Shown piece after piece: positions 19,904-29,772 of a stretch of DNA of 64,000 nt. The notes below the pieces were generated by a model. That model had not been told where the DNA came from. It searched no databases and saw only the letters and a program-made list of their open reading frames with translations. Source of the DNA: Chachezhania antarctica (GTDB taxonomy: Bacteria; Pseudomonadota; Alphaproteobacteria; Rhodobacterales; Rhodobacteraceae); the NCBI RefSeq assembly GCF_003646465.1, contig NZ_QZEX01000004.1:310001-374000 (forward strand), in the 5' to 3' direction. Every line of letters starts with the position of its first letter. Within the stretch, counting starts at the first letter, position 1. The position numbers and the translations under genes were made by a program.

Positions 19904-20155
19904 TCAGCGCGCGACGAGCCTTGCGACCAGCACGACGACGATGGCGCCGATGGCCGAGACGAGGATCTGCGTGATCAGGGGACCGCCGATCGACAGGTCG
20001 ATGCCCAGCAGGCTCAGCAACACCGGACCCACGAAGGCGCCGACAACGCCCGAGATCAGGTAGGTGACCAGCCCGTGGCCGCCAACGATGAAGCTGGCCA
20101 GCCAGCCGGCGACAAGGCCAATGCCGAGCATTACGAGAATTGCGGTTAGTGTCAT
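19904..20155 (-). CDS. GlsB/YeaQ/YmgE-family membrane protein
   Basis: An 83-residue inner-membrane protein with three hydrophobic segments (about residues 4-24, 30-50 and 57-80) and glycine-rich helix packing (GIGLVAGWLAS, SGVVGAFVG), as in the transglycosylase-associated GlsB/YeaQ family. Members are often stress-induced in enterobacteria; no molecular function is established. Upstream it faces a divergent gene. Confidence 0.88.
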   Translation of the reverse strand: MTLTAILVMLGIGLVAGWLASFIVGGHGLVTYLISGVVGAFVGPVLLSLLGIDLSIGGPLITQILVSAIGAIVVVLVARLVAR

Positions 20156-20275
20156 GTCAACTGTCTCCGATGGACGTGGGTGCCTCCTCTATCGCGCAAG
20201 CGCGCTGACCCGTCCAGCACGGTCGAGTCATTCTTTGTTAACCATGTCGTCCGAAACTTGCGGCGGAGGTGCGAT

Positions 20276-21040
20276 GTGCGACACGGCGGGGTGGTGTTGG
20301 TTCTGGTCTTGCTGGTCCTGTGCGGGCCGGCCCGGGGCGGTGCGTGGCTGCGCGACCCGGGAGAGGGGTTTTTGTCCTTCGGAACCACGATCCGGCCCGA
20401 CCGCATCGTGCCGGACCACGAGGCGAAGCTTTATCTTGAATATGGTGTCGCGAAGCGGCTGACGCTGGGCGTCGACATCAACGAAACACCGGGCGTGACC
20501 GGACATGCAATCCTGTTCGCGCGGCTGCCGGTGGGCCGGGGAGAGGGCGCTCTGAAGCAGGCGATGGAAATGGGGATCGGCGGGCACCACTGGCAAGAGG
20601 ATTGGTGGGGCTTCTACAAGCTGGGCTACAGCCTTGGCCGCGGCGTGGAAAATCGCCGGGGCAATGCGTGGTGGGCGCTGGATGCCAATTACGACCGCAG
20701 GCTGGGGAACGATCAGCCGCTTTGGAAGCTCGATTTCACGTGGGGCCAGTCGTCGGGCATGAAGATCCGGCCGTTGATGAAGGTGGAAACGGGCTATATC
20801 CCGTCGCAAGGCGTGGGCGGGTCGCTGGTGCCGTCGCTGATGATCCCGGGCTTCGGCGATGAAATCTGGGTCGCGGGGCTGGAGTTCCGCCATTTCGGGG
20901 GGCAGAACAGCGTGGGCCTGAGGCTCGATATCTGGAAGGATTTCGGCAAGGGCGCGGGAGAAGACACGCCCAACCTCGACGGCCCCGAAATCCCGCTCAG
21001 ACAGACGGCGGCGGTGACTCCAGAAGCTGAACGGCGTTGA
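20276..21040 (+). CDS. Exported protein of unknown function
   Basis: A 254-residue protein not matched to a family I recognise. The GTG start at 20276 is chosen because GGCGGAGG sits 7 nt before it and a signal peptide follows at once (VVLVLVLLVLCGPARGGA). The mature part has alternating hydrophobic and aromatic strands with many Gly, Trp and Tyr (ALDANYDRRLG, FTWGQSSGMKIRPLMKVETG, VGLRLDIWKDFG), suggesting a small outer-membrane beta-barrel or periplasmic beta-sandwich. Residue stretches describing a test barrel such as KRLTLGVDINETPGV support the former. Its 3' end overlaps the convergent DUF4864 gene by 44 nt. Confidence 0.75.
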   Translation: MRHGGVVLVLVLLVLCGPARGGAWLRDPGEGFLSFGTTIRPDRIVPDHEAKLYLEYGVAKRLTLGVDINETPGVTGHAILFARLPVGRGEGALKQAMEMGIGGHHWQEDWWGFYKLGYSLGRGVENRRGNAWWALDANYDRRLGNDQPLWKLDFTWGQSSGMKIRPLMKVETGYIPSQGVGGSLVPSLMIPGFGDEIWVAGLEFRHFGGQNSVGLRLDIWKDFGKGAGEDTPNLDGPEIPLRQTAAVTPEAERR

Positions 21041-21416
21041 TCTGCCAGCCGTCCGGGCCGGGGATCATCTGGTAATCCAGCAGATGGGTCTGCCCCTCGG
21101 TATCGGTGATCATCACGCGCTGCCACAGGGTGCCCGCGACCTCGCGCAATTCAAGGTAGCGCGTCTCGGCCGGGCGCCAGACCATCGGATAGCCGTTCCG
21201 GACCATGGCGCCGAAATTTTCCGGCGTGCGGAAGGCCTGCTTGATCGTGGGGCTGGCATGGGAAAAGGCGCCGGTCAGGTCATCTGCCACGAAGGCATTC
21301 AGCTGGGCGGTGATCGTGTTCTGGATCGCGGGAACGGCGGGGCGTTCCTGCGCCTGCGCCGGTACAGACAGGCCGGCGGCCATCACCAGGGCAAGAAGTG
21401 CGGATCGGACAATCAT
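20997..21416 (-). CDS. DUF4864 domain protein, exported
   Basis: A 139-residue protein with a Sec signal peptide (SALLALVMAAGLSVPAQAQ). The mature domain follows the DUF4864 pattern: an N-terminal helix IQNTITAQLNAFVADDL, the SPTIKQAF..PENFGAMVRNGYP block and C-terminal strands ending DGWQINAVQLL, a fold akin to NTF2/SnoaL-like small domains. No function is known for the family. The stop codon lies within the last 44 nt of the convergent gene. Confidence 0.82.
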   Translation of the reverse strand: MIVRSALLALVMAAGLSVPAQAQERPAVPAIQNTITAQLNAFVADDLTGAFSHASPTIKQAFRTPENFGAMVRNGYPMVWRPAETRYLELREVAGTLWQRVMITDTEGQTHLLDYQMIPGPDGWQINAVQLLESPPPSV

Positions 21417-21588
21417 CGGGTCCTCCGGTTGCTGCGTTCAGCCGTCCCGACAAGGATATAGAACGCGAACCCGGGACGTCCATGCGCGCGCACGGACGCC
21501 AAGGCGAACGCGCAGCGTTCGCCGGGGGGAGGCGGGTGGGGCGGCCGGGCGCGCGCATGGACCGCGACGCAGCCCGGCCGGGCAGGAT

Positions 21589-23163
21589 TTAGATGAACTC
21601 GCCCGCCAGCGCGCGGTCGATCAGGGTCACCGTCTCGTCGACGCCGTAAAGCGCGATGAACCCGCCGAAACGCGGGCCCTGGCTGGCGCCCAGCAGCACT
21701 TCGTACAGCGCCGTGAACCAGCCCCGCAGCGGATCGAACCTGTCGCGGCCAACGGCATAGACCACCGATTGCAGCGCCTCGTCTTCGACCGGGCCGTCAT
21801 AGGCGGCCAGTTCCGCACGCAAGGCTTCCAGTGCTTCGCGTTCCGCATCCGTCGGCGCGCGGAAGGTGCGGGTGGGCTTCACGAAGTCGTTGAAATACCT
21901 CACCGCGTAGCCGGCCGACTGGTCGAGGCCGGGATGCGTTTCAGGGCCCGCGTCAGGCGCATAACGCTGGATGAAACCCCACAGCGTCTCCTTGTCCTCG
22001 GCACCCGATACCGACGCGAGGTTCAGAAGCATCGCGAAGGGCACCACCATGTCGGACGCCGGCGCGTTGTGGCCGTGGATGTGGAAGACCGGGTTGTTCA
22101 CCTTCGCCTTCGTGTCCTGATCGGCATAGGCGCGCAGCTGCTGGTGGTATTCATCCACCGCCTTCGGGATCACGTCGAAATACATCCGCTTGGCCGTTTT
22201 CGGCTTCTGGTACATGAAGTAGCTCAGGCTTTCCGACGACGCATAGGTCAGCCATTCGTCGATCGACAGCCCGTTGCCTTTCGACTTCGAGATCTTCTCG
22301 CCATTGTCGTCGAGGAACAGCTCGTACGTGAAATGCTCGGGCGGGCGAACGCCCAGCGTCTTGCAGATCCCGTCGTAGATCGGCGTGTTTGTGCTGTGAT
22401 CCTTGCCATACATCTCGAAATCGACGCCAAGCTGCGCCCAGCGGGCACCGAAATCGGGCTTCCACTGCAGCTTCACGTTGCCGCCCGTCACGGGCAGGGT
22501 CCATTCGCGGCCATCGTTGTCGTCGAAGGTGATCGTGCCTTCCTTGGCATCCACGTGCTTCATCGGCACATAGAGGACACGGCCCGTTTCCGGGTGCAGC
22601 GGCAGGAAGATCGAATAGGTCTGCTGGCGCTCCTCGCGGAGCGATTTCAGCATGATCTTCATCAGGTCGTCATAGCGTTCGGCCGCGCGCAGCAGCATCG
22701 GGTCGAACTGGCCCGACTTGTAGAACTCGGTGGCCGAGATGAACTCGTACTCGAACCCGAACGTATCGAGGAACCGGCGCAGCATGGCGTTGTTGTGGTG
22801 GCCGAAACTGTCGAATTCGCCGAACGGATCGGGGACCGAGGTCAGCGGTTTTTGCAGATGTTCCTGCAACGCGTCCTGGTTCGGGACGTTGCCCGGCACC
22901 TTGCGCATCCCGTCCAGATCGTCGGAAAAGCAGAACAGCCGCGTCGGAATGTCCGAGATCACCTCGAACGCGCGACGGATCATCGTGGTGCGCGCGACCT
23001 CGCCGAAGGTGCCGATATGGGGCAGGCCGGACGGGCCGTAGCCGGTTTCGAAAAGGACATAACCCTTCTCCGGTTCCTTCTTTTCGTACCGTTTGAGAAT
23101 CCGGCGCGCCTCTTCAAAGGGCCAGGCTTTGGACTGCATTGCCGCGTCGCGCAAATCGGACAT
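21589..23163 (-). CDS. lysS: Lysine--tRNA ligase, class I
   Basis: Charges tRNA-Lys. At 524 residues this is the class I (archaeal-type, LysK) synthetase, not the class II LysS of most bacteria; class I LysRS is standard in Alphaproteobacteria. The HIGH-type motif is in [16 protein letters not shown] and the KMSKS-type motif is KISKSKGNG. The C-terminal helical anticodon domain is complete. The ATG at 23161-23163 ([10 protein letters not shown]) is preferred over an upstream in-frame ATG. It is divergent from the TerB-like gene. Confidence 0.96.
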   Translation of the reverse strand: MSDLRDAAMQSKAWPFEEARRILKRYEKKEPEKGYVLFETGYGPSGLPHIGTFGEVARTTMIRRAFEVISDIPTRLFCFSDDLDGMRKVPGNVPNQDALQEHLQKPLTSVPDPFGEFDSFGHHNNAMLRRFLDTFGFEYEFISATEFYKSGQFDPMLLRAAERYDDLMKIMLKSLREERQQTYSIFLPLHPETGRVLYVPMKHVDAKEGTITFDDNDGREWTLPVTGGNVKLQWKPDFGARWAQLGVDFEMYGKDHSTNTPIYDGICKTLGVRPPEHFTYELFLDDNGEKISKSKGNGLSIDEWLTYASSESLSYFMYQKPKTAKRMYFDVIPKAVDEYHQQLRAYADQDTKAKVNNPVFHIHGHNAPASDMVVPFAMLLNLASVSGAEDKETLWGFIQRYAPDAGPETHPGLDQSAGYAVRYFNDFVKPTRTFRAPTDAEREALEALRAELAAYDGPVEDEALQSVVYAVGRDRFDPLRGWFTALYEVLLGASQGPRFGGFIALYGVDETVTLIDRALAGEFI

Positions 23164-23267
23164 CTTCTTCAGGCTCCGGAAGGGAAAAAGGGCATCAATC
23201 ACTGATCGCCCGTGCGTGTTTCGGGCGCTACCTATTGTGCTCCCGCCGGGGCGTCAATAATTTGCGC

Positions 23268-23741
23268 ATGCAGAAGGTTTTGCTGCGCTGGATGAAAGAG
23301 ACCGATTTGCCCGATTCCGCCACCTCCTCCGAAGACCACGTTCTCAGCCCGCAGGACTGTCTTGTCCTGCTGATGATCGCCGTTTCGGCATCCGACAACA
23401 ACATCCGCACGTCCGAGCTGGTCCAGATAGAAAGTGCGATCGACATGCTGCCGGTCTTTGCCGATTTCGACACCGATCGCCTTTCGGTCCTGTCGCAGAC
23501 GGTGTTCGACCTGTTCGACCAGGAAGACGGGCTGGATGCGCTGTTCGGGCTGGTGCGGGACAACCTGCCCAAACGCCTGTTCGAAACCGCCTACGCGCTG
23601 GCCTGCGACGTGGCGGCGGCCGACGGGGAGCTGGAACCGTCGGAGCTGCGCATCCTGCAGGAATTCCGCTACGAGCTGGAGATCGACCGCCTGCACGCGG
23701 CGGCCATCGAACGCGGCGCGCGGGCGCGGTTCATGGTCTGA
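23268..23741 (+). CDS. TerB-like (tellurite-resistance fold) protein
   Basis: A 157-residue all-helical soluble protein resembling the TerB/DjlA-N fold. Typical features are the acidic turns ASDNNIRTSEL and AADGELEPSELRIL, each placing Asp/Glu residues between helices as a possible metal site, with the repeated pattern of the family. The ATG at 23268 fits the start of the family helix bundle. TerB proteins were found in tellurite resistance operons, but solitary copies like this one have no known role. Confidence 0.78.
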   Translation: MQKVLLRWMKETDLPDSATSSEDHVLSPQDCLVLLMIAVSASDNNIRTSELVQIESAIDMLPVFADFDTDRLSVLSQTVFDLFDQEDGLDALFGLVRDNLPKRLFETAYALACDVAAADGELEPSELRILQEFRYELEIDRLHAAAIERGARARFMV

Positions 23742-23770
23742 CCGGTCCGTGCGGCGGCCGCATGAACCGG
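23742..23770. terminator. Bidirectional nested hairpin
   Basis: CCGGT (23742-23746) pairs with ACCGG (23766-23770) and encloses TGCGGC (23750-23755) with GCCGCA (23757-23762). It lies directly after the TerB-like stop and before the convergent dacB stop. Confidence 0.5.
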
Positions 23771-23843
23771 GCCTTGCCGGTATCTGTCCCTGCGGGATGG
23801 CCGCTCCCACTATACTTTCTGGACATAAGAGGAATTCGCCGGA

Positions 23844-25382
23844 TCAGCTGCCGTAAAGCTTTTCCCAGCGGGTGATCATCTTCTGTTGCAGCGCCTTGGA
23901 GCGGTAGTTCCAGTTGCGCCCGCCCGGTGGGCGGTCCCGCTGGGCCTTGGTCAGGCGGCTGCGGATGTCCATGTCGGCCGAGAAATAGGCGAAGGCCAGC
24001 ACGGTGCCGTCGCGCGTGGTGATGTAGCCGCCCAGGCCCGAGACGAAGTTCAGCGTGCCTGTCTTCGCATCCACCGTCGCCGGGTGGTTGCGTGCCGTGT
24101 TGCCGCTGGAATCGCGCATGGCGATGGGCTTCAGCAGCGGACGAAGCTGGTTCTTCGGATAGACCCGGACCAGAAGCGTGACCATGTCCTTCGCGGTGGT
24201 GCGGGAATCGGGGCCCAGCCCGGAATGGTCCACGTAGAGGGTGTCGTTCATGCCGTAGGTTTTCGCGGCCCAGCGGCTCATGTCGCGGCCCGAGTCCTTC
24301 AGCGACCTGGGCCGGCTGCCCCGCACGGTCGAGGCGGTGAGGCCGATCATCTCGGCCATCAGGTTGTTGGAGAACTTCAGCATGTCCCGCAGCAGGTCGC
24401 GCAAGGGCGCGCTGAGATGTGTGACCAGCACCTCGACCCGGCCGGAAAAGCGGCGAATGGTTTCGGGTTCCTTCAGGACGATGCCTTGCGCGCGCGCAAA
24501 TGTGCGGAACACGTCGCCGGCGTATTCGCCCGGGTTGCGGACCGGCAGCCAGCGGGAGCCTGCGCCGCCCAGGGCCTGCACGGCGACCGTCCATTCGTCG
24601 GTCGCGCCCTTGCGGTTGTAGGTGTAGATCGGCGTCGCGCGGTTGACGAGCTGCATCGTCGCGGTCGTCACCTCGGGGCGGTGCCGGCCGGACCGGGCAT
24701 CCATCGCGACGCCATAGCCGTTCGATTGCCGGCGCCATTCGAAATGCACGCGGTTGAAGTTCAGCGCGATGCCCGACACGGCAGGGCTGTAGCCCACATG
24801 TTCGGGCTGGCCTTCGTCGATGCTGCGTTCATAGGGCAGGTAGCCATCGTAGACGAGGAACCTGCCGCGCACTTCGCGCACGCCCGCGGCCTTCAGCTTC
24901 GCGGCCATGTCGGCCAGCGCATCTGTGTCGAGCGTGGGATCGCCGCCACCGGCAAGGATCAGGTCCCCGTCGAGCCGGCCGTTGGACAGCGTGCCATCGG
25001 TCAGAAGCTGCGTCGGGAACCGGTAGGCGGGCCCCAGCGTATCCAGCGCGTAGACTGAGGTCAGGACCTTGGCGACGCTGGCCGGGGCCAGCCCGGCATC
25101 GGCGTTGTAGGTCTCCAGCATCAGGCCCGTCCGGGCATCGGCCACGGCAACGCCGACCTCGCCCGAGAGGCCCGATCCCTTGACCAGCTGTTCCGCGCCG
25201 GACTGGGCGTTCTGGACGCGTTCGGCGGTAGGGGCGGCGGCGGGCGCGGCGGTGGCCGGTGTGCCCCCGCGCGCCTTCGGGCGCACGGAGGTCCGGGGGG
25301 CGCCGGCGTCGAGCACCTGCGGGAGGGCCGCGCTGGCGGCGAGGCTGGCAATTATGGTGCGTCGCGAGACAAGTCTTGGCAT
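23844..25382 (-). CDS. dacB: D-alanyl-D-alanine carboxypeptidase/endopeptidase (PBP4, S13)
   Basis: Periplasmic low-molecular-weight penicillin-binding protein that trims pentapeptides and cleaves D-Ala-mDAP cross-links. The 512-residue enzyme has the three serine-DD-peptidase motifs: SVAK (Ser102, Lys105), SNN (338-340) and KTG (440-442), with the long insert between the first two that is typical of family S13. The N-terminus SRRTIIASLAASAALP looks like a Tat signal. An Ala/Pro-rich linker (about 31-55) precedes the domain. It is convergent with the TerB-like gene; nadD lies upstream on the same strand. Confidence 0.94.
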   Translation of the reverse strand: MPRLVSRRTIIASLAASAALPQVLDAGAPRTSVRPKARGGTPATAAPAAAPTAERVQNAQSGAEQLVKGSGLSGEVGVAVADARTGLMLETYNADAGLAPASVAKVLTSVYALDTLGPAYRFPTQLLTDGTLSNGRLDGDLILAGGGDPTLDTDALADMAAKLKAAGVREVRGRFLVYDGYLPYERSIDEGQPEHVGYSPAVSGIALNFNRVHFEWRRQSNGYGVAMDARSGRHRPEVTTATMQLVNRATPIYTYNRKGATDEWTVAVQALGGAGSRWLPVRNPGEYAGDVFRTFARAQGIVLKEPETIRRFSGRVEVLVTHLSAPLRDLLRDMLKFSNNLMAEMIGLTASTVRGSRPRSLKDSGRDMSRWAAKTYGMNDTLYVDHSGLGPDSRTTAKDMVTLLVRVYPKNQLRPLLKPIAMRDSSGNTARNHPATVDAKTGTLNFVSGLGGYITTRDGTVLAFAYFSADMDIRSRLTKAQRDRPPGGRNWNYRSKALQQKMITRWEKLYGS

Positions 25383-25465
25383 GGGCTCACATAATCCGGT
25401 CGCGGGGTGTCAAACAACCACCCGATCCGGCGGCGCGACGCCGCTCCGCAAGTTGTGACTTTTGT

Positions 25466-26071
25466 TCACCGCTGCGCCCAGCCCCCGCCCGCACGGATCG
25501 CGCTGGAGCTGAGATCGACCATCGGCACGTTGACGAAGCACCATGCCGGCGCATCGGCACGGGCCAGAAGGTGGCTGGCCCAGCCGGAAATCCGGTAACG
25601 GCTGTAAAGCTGCGCCGCGACCGAGGTCCGGGCGGACACCCGCTGACCGGGGCGGGCCAGAACGCCCACGGGCACGCTGTCCATGATCGAGGTCCAGTCC
25701 CGCCACTGGGAAAGCTGCACGAGGTTGTCGGCCCCCATCAGCCAGACGAAATTCACATGCGGGTAGAGCGTGCGGAGTGCGACCAGCGTATCGGCCGTGG
25801 CCCGCGTGCCCAGCCGCGCCTCGATCCCGGTGACAGTGACGCGGGGGTGACGCATCAAACGGCGCGCCTCTGCCAGCCGCTGGTCCAGCGGGGCGGGCCC
25901 GTGGGCCTTCAACGGGTTGCCGGGCGAGACCATCCACCAGATGCGATCCAGCCCGAAGCGCTTCAGCGCCTCGCGGGTGATGTGCACATGGCCCGCATGG
26001 GGCGGATCGAAGGATCCCCCCAACAGCCCGACACATTGTCCGGGCGCGAGATATGGCAGCCGAATGTCCAT
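25466..26071 (-). CDS. nadD: Nicotinate-nucleotide adenylyltransferase
   Basis: Transfers AMP from ATP to nicotinate mononucleotide to give deamido-NAD, the substrate of the nadE product at 8.4-10.1 kb. The 201-residue protein has the nucleotidyltransferase motif [11 protein letters not shown] (18-28) and a C-terminal [10 protein letters not shown] that corresponds to the ISSTxIR motif. [11 protein letters not shown] is the other family signature. The usual alphaproteobacterial neighbours rsfS/proA are not adjacent. Confidence 0.95.
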   Translation of the reverse strand: MDIRLPYLAPGQCVGLLGGSFDPPHAGHVHITREALKRFGLDRIWWMVSPGNPLKAHGPAPLDQRLAEARRLMRHPRVTVTGIEARLGTRATADTLVALRTLYPHVNFVWLMGADNLVQLSQWRDWTSIMDSVPVGVLARPGQRVSARTSVAAQLYSRYRISGWASHLLARADAPAWCFVNVPMVDLSSSAIRAGGGWAQR

Positions 26072-26207
26072 GACGGGATGTCAATGCGCATGAACGCAGC
26101 GGGAAATCAATTGCCCGCGCTACCTTATGCCCCGAACCCGGTTGCCCGTGCATCTGTGCGGGACTATGACCGTCGCTGCAGTGGCGCAACCAAGAGGGAG
26201 CTCGGCA

Positions 26208-27863
26208 ATGGCGGCCTATCAATATGTCTACCACATGGATGGCGTGTCGAAGACCTATCCCGGTGGCAAGAAGTGTTTCGAGAACATCAAGCTGAGCTTT
26301 CTGCCCGGCGTGAAGATCGGCGTCGTGGGCGTCAACGGCTCGGGCAAGTCCACCCTGATGCGGATCATGGCCGGGATCGACAAGGATTTCTCGGGCGAGG
26401 CCTGGGCCGCGGAGGGCGCCAAGGTGGGCTACCTGCCGCAGGAACCGGCGCTCGACGAAGACCTGAACGTCCGGGACAACGTCATGAAGGGCGTGGCGGA
26501 AAAGAAGGCGATCCTGGATCGCTACAACGAACTGGCGATGAACTATTCCGACGAGACGGCCGAGGAAATGGCCGCGCTGCAGGACGAGATCGACAGCCAG
26601 AACCTGTGGGATCTGGATTCGCAGGTCGACGTGTCGATGGAGGCGCTGCGCTGCCCGCCCGACGACGCCGACGTGACGACGCTTTCGGGCGGTGAACGGC
26701 GCCGGGTGGCATTGTGCAAGCTGCTTCTGCAGGCGCCCGACATGCTGCTGCTCGACGAACCGACGAACCACCTCGATGCCGAAACCATCGCGTGGCTGCA
26801 AAACCACCTGATGGACTACAAGGGCACCTGCCTGATCGTCACCCACGACCGCTATTTCCTCGATTCCATCACCGGGTGGATCCTTGAGCTCGACCGTGGG
26901 CGGGGCATTCCTTACGAGGGCAACTATTCCGCGTGGCTGGACCAGAAGGCCAAGCGCCTGAAGCAGGAAGCGCGCGAAGACAAGTCGCGCCAGAAGACGC
27001 TGGAACGCGAACTGGAATGGATGCAGCAGGGCGCCAAGGCGCGGCAGGCGAAATCCAAGGCCCGGATCGCGGCCTACGAGGATCTGGCCAACCAGTCCGA
27101 ACGCGAAAAGATCGCCCGCGCCCAGATCGTCATCCCCCGCGGCCAGCGGCTGGGCGGCAAGGTGATCGAGGTCGAGGGCATCTCGAAGCACTACGGCGAC
27201 AAGCAACTGATCGACGGGCTGACGTTCTCGCTGCCGCCGGGTGGCATCGTCGGCGTGATCGGGCCCAACGGCGCGGGTAAATCCACGCTGTTCCGTATGC
27301 TGACGGGGCAGGAAAGCCCGGATGAAGGCAAGGTCGAATTCGGCGATACGGTCGAGCTGTCCTACGTGGACCAGTCGCGCGACGATCTCGCGGCGGGCGA
27401 TACCGTGTGGGAGGCGATCACCGGCGGGGCCGAGATCATCGAACTGGGCGATGCGCAGATGAACTCGCGCGCCTATTGTTCGGCCTTCAACTTCAAGGGC
27501 AGCGATCAGCAGAAGAAGGTTGGCCTGCTGTCGGGCGGTGAACGCAACCGGGTCCACATGGCGCGGCTGCTGAAATCCGGCGGCAACGTGCTGCTGCTCG
27601 ACGAACCGACCAACGATCTGGACGTCGAAACCCTGCGGGCGCTGGAAGATGCGCTGGTCGATTTCGCGGGCTGTGCCGTGGTCATCAGCCACGACCGTTT
27701 CTTCCTTGACCGGATCTGCACGCATATCCTGGCATTCGAAGGCGATGCGCATGTCGAATGGTTCGAAGGCAACTTCGAGGATTACGAAGAAGACAAGAAG
27801 CGCCGTCTTGGCCCCGACGCGCTGGAACCCAAGCGCCTGAAATACAAGAAGTTCGCCCGGTAA
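26208..27863 (+). CDS. ettA: Energy-dependent translational throttle protein EttA (ABC-F)
   Basis: ABC-F ATPase that binds the ribosomal E site and gates the first steps of elongation according to ATP/ADP. The 551-residue protein has two ATPase domains without membrane segments: Walker A GVNGSGKS (41-48) and GPNGAGKS (352-359), with signatures LSGGERRRVALCK and LSGGERNRVHMAR. Between them is the long charged linker with EREKIARAQIVIPRGQRLG, matching the P-site tRNA interaction motif region. The C-terminal RLKYKKFAR is the EttA ending. The ATG at 26208 follows AGAGGGAG. Length is standard. Confidence 0.96.
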   Translation: MAAYQYVYHMDGVSKTYPGGKKCFENIKLSFLPGVKIGVVGVNGSGKSTLMRIMAGIDKDFSGEAWAAEGAKVGYLPQEPALDEDLNVRDNVMKGVAEKKAILDRYNELAMNYSDETAEEMAALQDEIDSQNLWDLDSQVDVSMEALRCPPDDADVTTLSGGERRRVALCKLLLQAPDMLLLDEPTNHLDAETIAWLQNHLMDYKGTCLIVTHDRYFLDSITGWILELDRGRGIPYEGNYSAWLDQKAKRLKQEAREDKSRQKTLERELEWMQQGAKARQAKSKARIAAYEDLANQSEREKIARAQIVIPRGQRLGGKVIEVEGISKHYGDKQLIDGLTFSLPPGGIVGVIGPNGAGKSTLFRMLTGQESPDEGKVEFGDTVELSYVDQSRDDLAAGDTVWEAITGGAEIIELGDAQMNSRAYCSAFNFKGSDQQKKVGLLSGGERNRVHMARLLKSGGNVLLLDEPTNDLDVETLRALEDALVDFAGCAVVISHDRFFLDRICTHILAFEGDAHVEWFEGNFEDYEEDKKRRLGPDALEPKRLKYKKFAR

Positions 27864-27905
27864 ATTCCGGCCCGGCGCGCCGTTGCCGGGGCAAGGGGAA
27901 ACGCT

Positions 27906-27957
27906 CAGGGTGCGCGCGTTGCGCGCGCCCTGGCGAGACCTGCCCGAGGCTCGGGCA
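27906..27957 (+). terminator. Tandem hairpins after ettA
   Basis: A 12-bp stem with one G-T pair (27906-27917 with 27921-27932, 3-nt loop) is followed by a perfect 7-bp stem TGCCCGA/TCGGGCA (27941-27957). There is no T-run. Confidence 0.6.
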
Positions 27958-28208
27958 TAGTGGCATCCAGCCCACCGCTTTCTAGTCTTTCGGGGTGGCT
28001 GGCACGGTTTCGAAAGTCGTGACAGGACAGGCCGCTGCCTTGTCAGATTTGGACAGGATTCGGGCAGTATTGCCCACGATAGCGCGAATTCTGACCAATT
28101 ATTCATCTATCAAAAGCTATGCCACCTGCTACGTTCCGCCTGGGCAACTTGCCCGCACGAAACACCTGCCTGCGCCGCGGGCCGGAAAATAACTGAGGAA
28201 CGACCGCA
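27958..28208. other. Non-coding upstream region of the second RTX gene
   Basis: No convincing gene. The sequence is markedly more AT-rich around 28085-28125 than its surroundings, as expected for a promoter, but I could not assign clear -35/-10 elements. GAGGAACGACC just before 28209 serves as ribosome binding site for the RTX gene. Confidence 0.5.
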
Positions 28209-29531
28209 ATGCCCGGAGAATTTCAGCCCGATTTCACCACCGTCACGATCTACGGATACTTCGTAGGCCCGAACTTCGTTCGCGGGCTCGCCGAACAGAG
28301 CGCCGAGTACGAGGTTACGTCGGATACGCAAGCGACCGTGACATTCTCGGGCGGCTTCGACAGTTCGGTCACCTACACCCAGATCCTCTTCGGCACCGGC
28401 TTTTCGAAAGATCCCGAAACCGGCCGCTACAGCGGCCGTGTCGACAGCTATATCGGCTACGTCGAGGAAGACCCGGCCAATGCCTGGACGTTCTCGGGCT
28501 TCGACGTGTCGCTGGACGCGTTGAATTCCAACGCCTCGGACCCGGACGTGACCTTCGGCGATCTGCTCGTGATTCCGTTGCGCTACAAGTACTTGGGCGG
28601 CGACGAGCAGGATACATACATCACCGGGTCCTTCGACGACATCGCCCGTGGCCGCAAGGGCGACGATCGCTTCGAAGGGCTGACAGGCGACGACCGGCTT
28701 TACGGCAACCAAGGCAAGGACCTGCTGCTGGGCGCGGAAGGCGAGGACGAGCTTTACGGCGGCACCGGCCGTGACCGGCTGGAAGGCGGCTCCGACAACG
28801 ACTTCCTCGATGGCGGGAACGGCAATGATTACCTGCTGGGCGGGTCGGGCGACGACATCATCTTCGGCCGCAAGGGCAACGACGAGGCCGAAGGCGGCAA
28901 GGGCAACGACACCATTCGCGGCAACAGGGGCGATGACGAACTTGGCGGCGGACAGGGCAGCGACAAGGTTTTCGGCGGCTGGGGCAAGGATATCCTGTCC
29001 GGCGGCAACGACGGTGACACGCTCCGCGGCGGCAAGGGCAAGGACAAGCTCTATGGCGATGACGGGTCGGATTTCCTGTATGGCGGCGACGGCAACGACC
29101 GGCTGGACGGCGGCGCGGGCACGAACGAGCTTTACGGCAATGCCGGCCACGACAAGCTGTTCGGCAGCGACGGGACGGATGTCCTGTTCGGTGGCCGGGG
29201 CAACGACATCCTGAAATCGGGGCTCGACCCGGACTTCCTGAACGGCGGCAAGGGCAACGACACGTTCACAGCGAACGGCGGCAAGGCCGGCGGCGACAAG
29301 ACGGCGGACAACTTCATCTTCGAAGCGGCGTTCGGCGACGACACGATCACCGATTTCGAGGTCGGCTTCGACAACATCATCTTCACCGCCGGCCTCAAGC
29401 AATCGGACCTGACCACCACGACACAGGGCGATGACGTGCTGCTGACGCTCGCCTTCAAGGGCACCCAGACGGTGCTGCTGGAAGACGTGGCGGACACTTT
29501 CGATCCGTCCATCGACATCCTGTTCCAGTAA
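28209..29531 (+). CDS. RTX (hemolysin-type calcium-binding) repeat protein
   Basis: A 440-residue protein without a signal peptide. The first ~140 residues are a beta-rich domain of unknown type. From about residue 150 to 365 there are over 20 nonapeptides of the GGxGxDxLx type (for example GGNGNDYLL, GGDGNDRLD), an unusually long uninterrupted calcium-binding beta-roll for the size of the protein. The C-terminal DNFIFEAAFGDDTITDF and IDILFQ fit the conserved post-repeat region and type I secretion signal. It differs from the RTX protein at 4.8-6.5 kb in its N-terminus. No catalytic domain is visible; a surface or biofilm matrix role is possible. Confidence 0.87.
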   Translation: MPGEFQPDFTTVTIYGYFVGPNFVRGLAEQSAEYEVTSDTQATVTFSGGFDSSVTYTQILFGTGFSKDPETGRYSGRVDSYIGYVEEDPANAWTFSGFDVSLDALNSNASDPDVTFGDLLVIPLRYKYLGGDEQDTYITGSFDDIARGRKGDDRFEGLTGDDRLYGNQGKDLLLGAEGEDELYGGTGRDRLEGGSDNDFLDGGNGNDYLLGGSGDDIIFGRKGNDEAEGGKGNDTIRGNRGDDELGGGQGSDKVFGGWGKDILSGGNDGDTLRGGKGKDKLYGDDGSDFLYGGDGNDRLDGGAGTNELYGNAGHDKLFGSDGTDVLFGGRGNDILKSGLDPDFLNGGKGNDTFTANGGKAGGDKTADNFIFEAAFGDDTITDFEVGFDNIIFTAGLKQSDLTTTTQGDDVLLTLAFKGTQTVLLEDVADTFDPSIDILFQ

Positions 29532-29541
29532 CAGGAGATTT

Positions 29542-29564
29542 GGGTGCGTGTCTTGCACGCGCCC
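29542..29564 (+). terminator. Terminator after the second RTX gene
   Basis: GGGTGCGTG (29542-29550) pairs with CACGCGCCC (29556-29564) with one G-T pair, followed by TTACTT, 10 nt after the stop codon. Confidence 0.65.
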
Positions 29565-29772
29565 TTACTTCCAAGCGCGCTGACCCGGAGGGACTGGGGA
29601 CGTCCCTTTGGGTCTGACACCCTGCGTACGCCTTACGCGGCCGTCCGCCACAACGGCAGCATGAGCCCCAAGATACTTGCTATGCTTACCATGCGCTCCT
29701 AGCGTGAAATCGTCCGCATTTTGCGGTCGTGGACGCAAGATCGCTCCAGTTCAAGTTATGGGAGTACGAACT

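Noticed and set aside
28640-29300. Near-27-nt periodic repeat
   Set aside because: It is the coding trace of RTX nonapeptides, not a separate DNA element.
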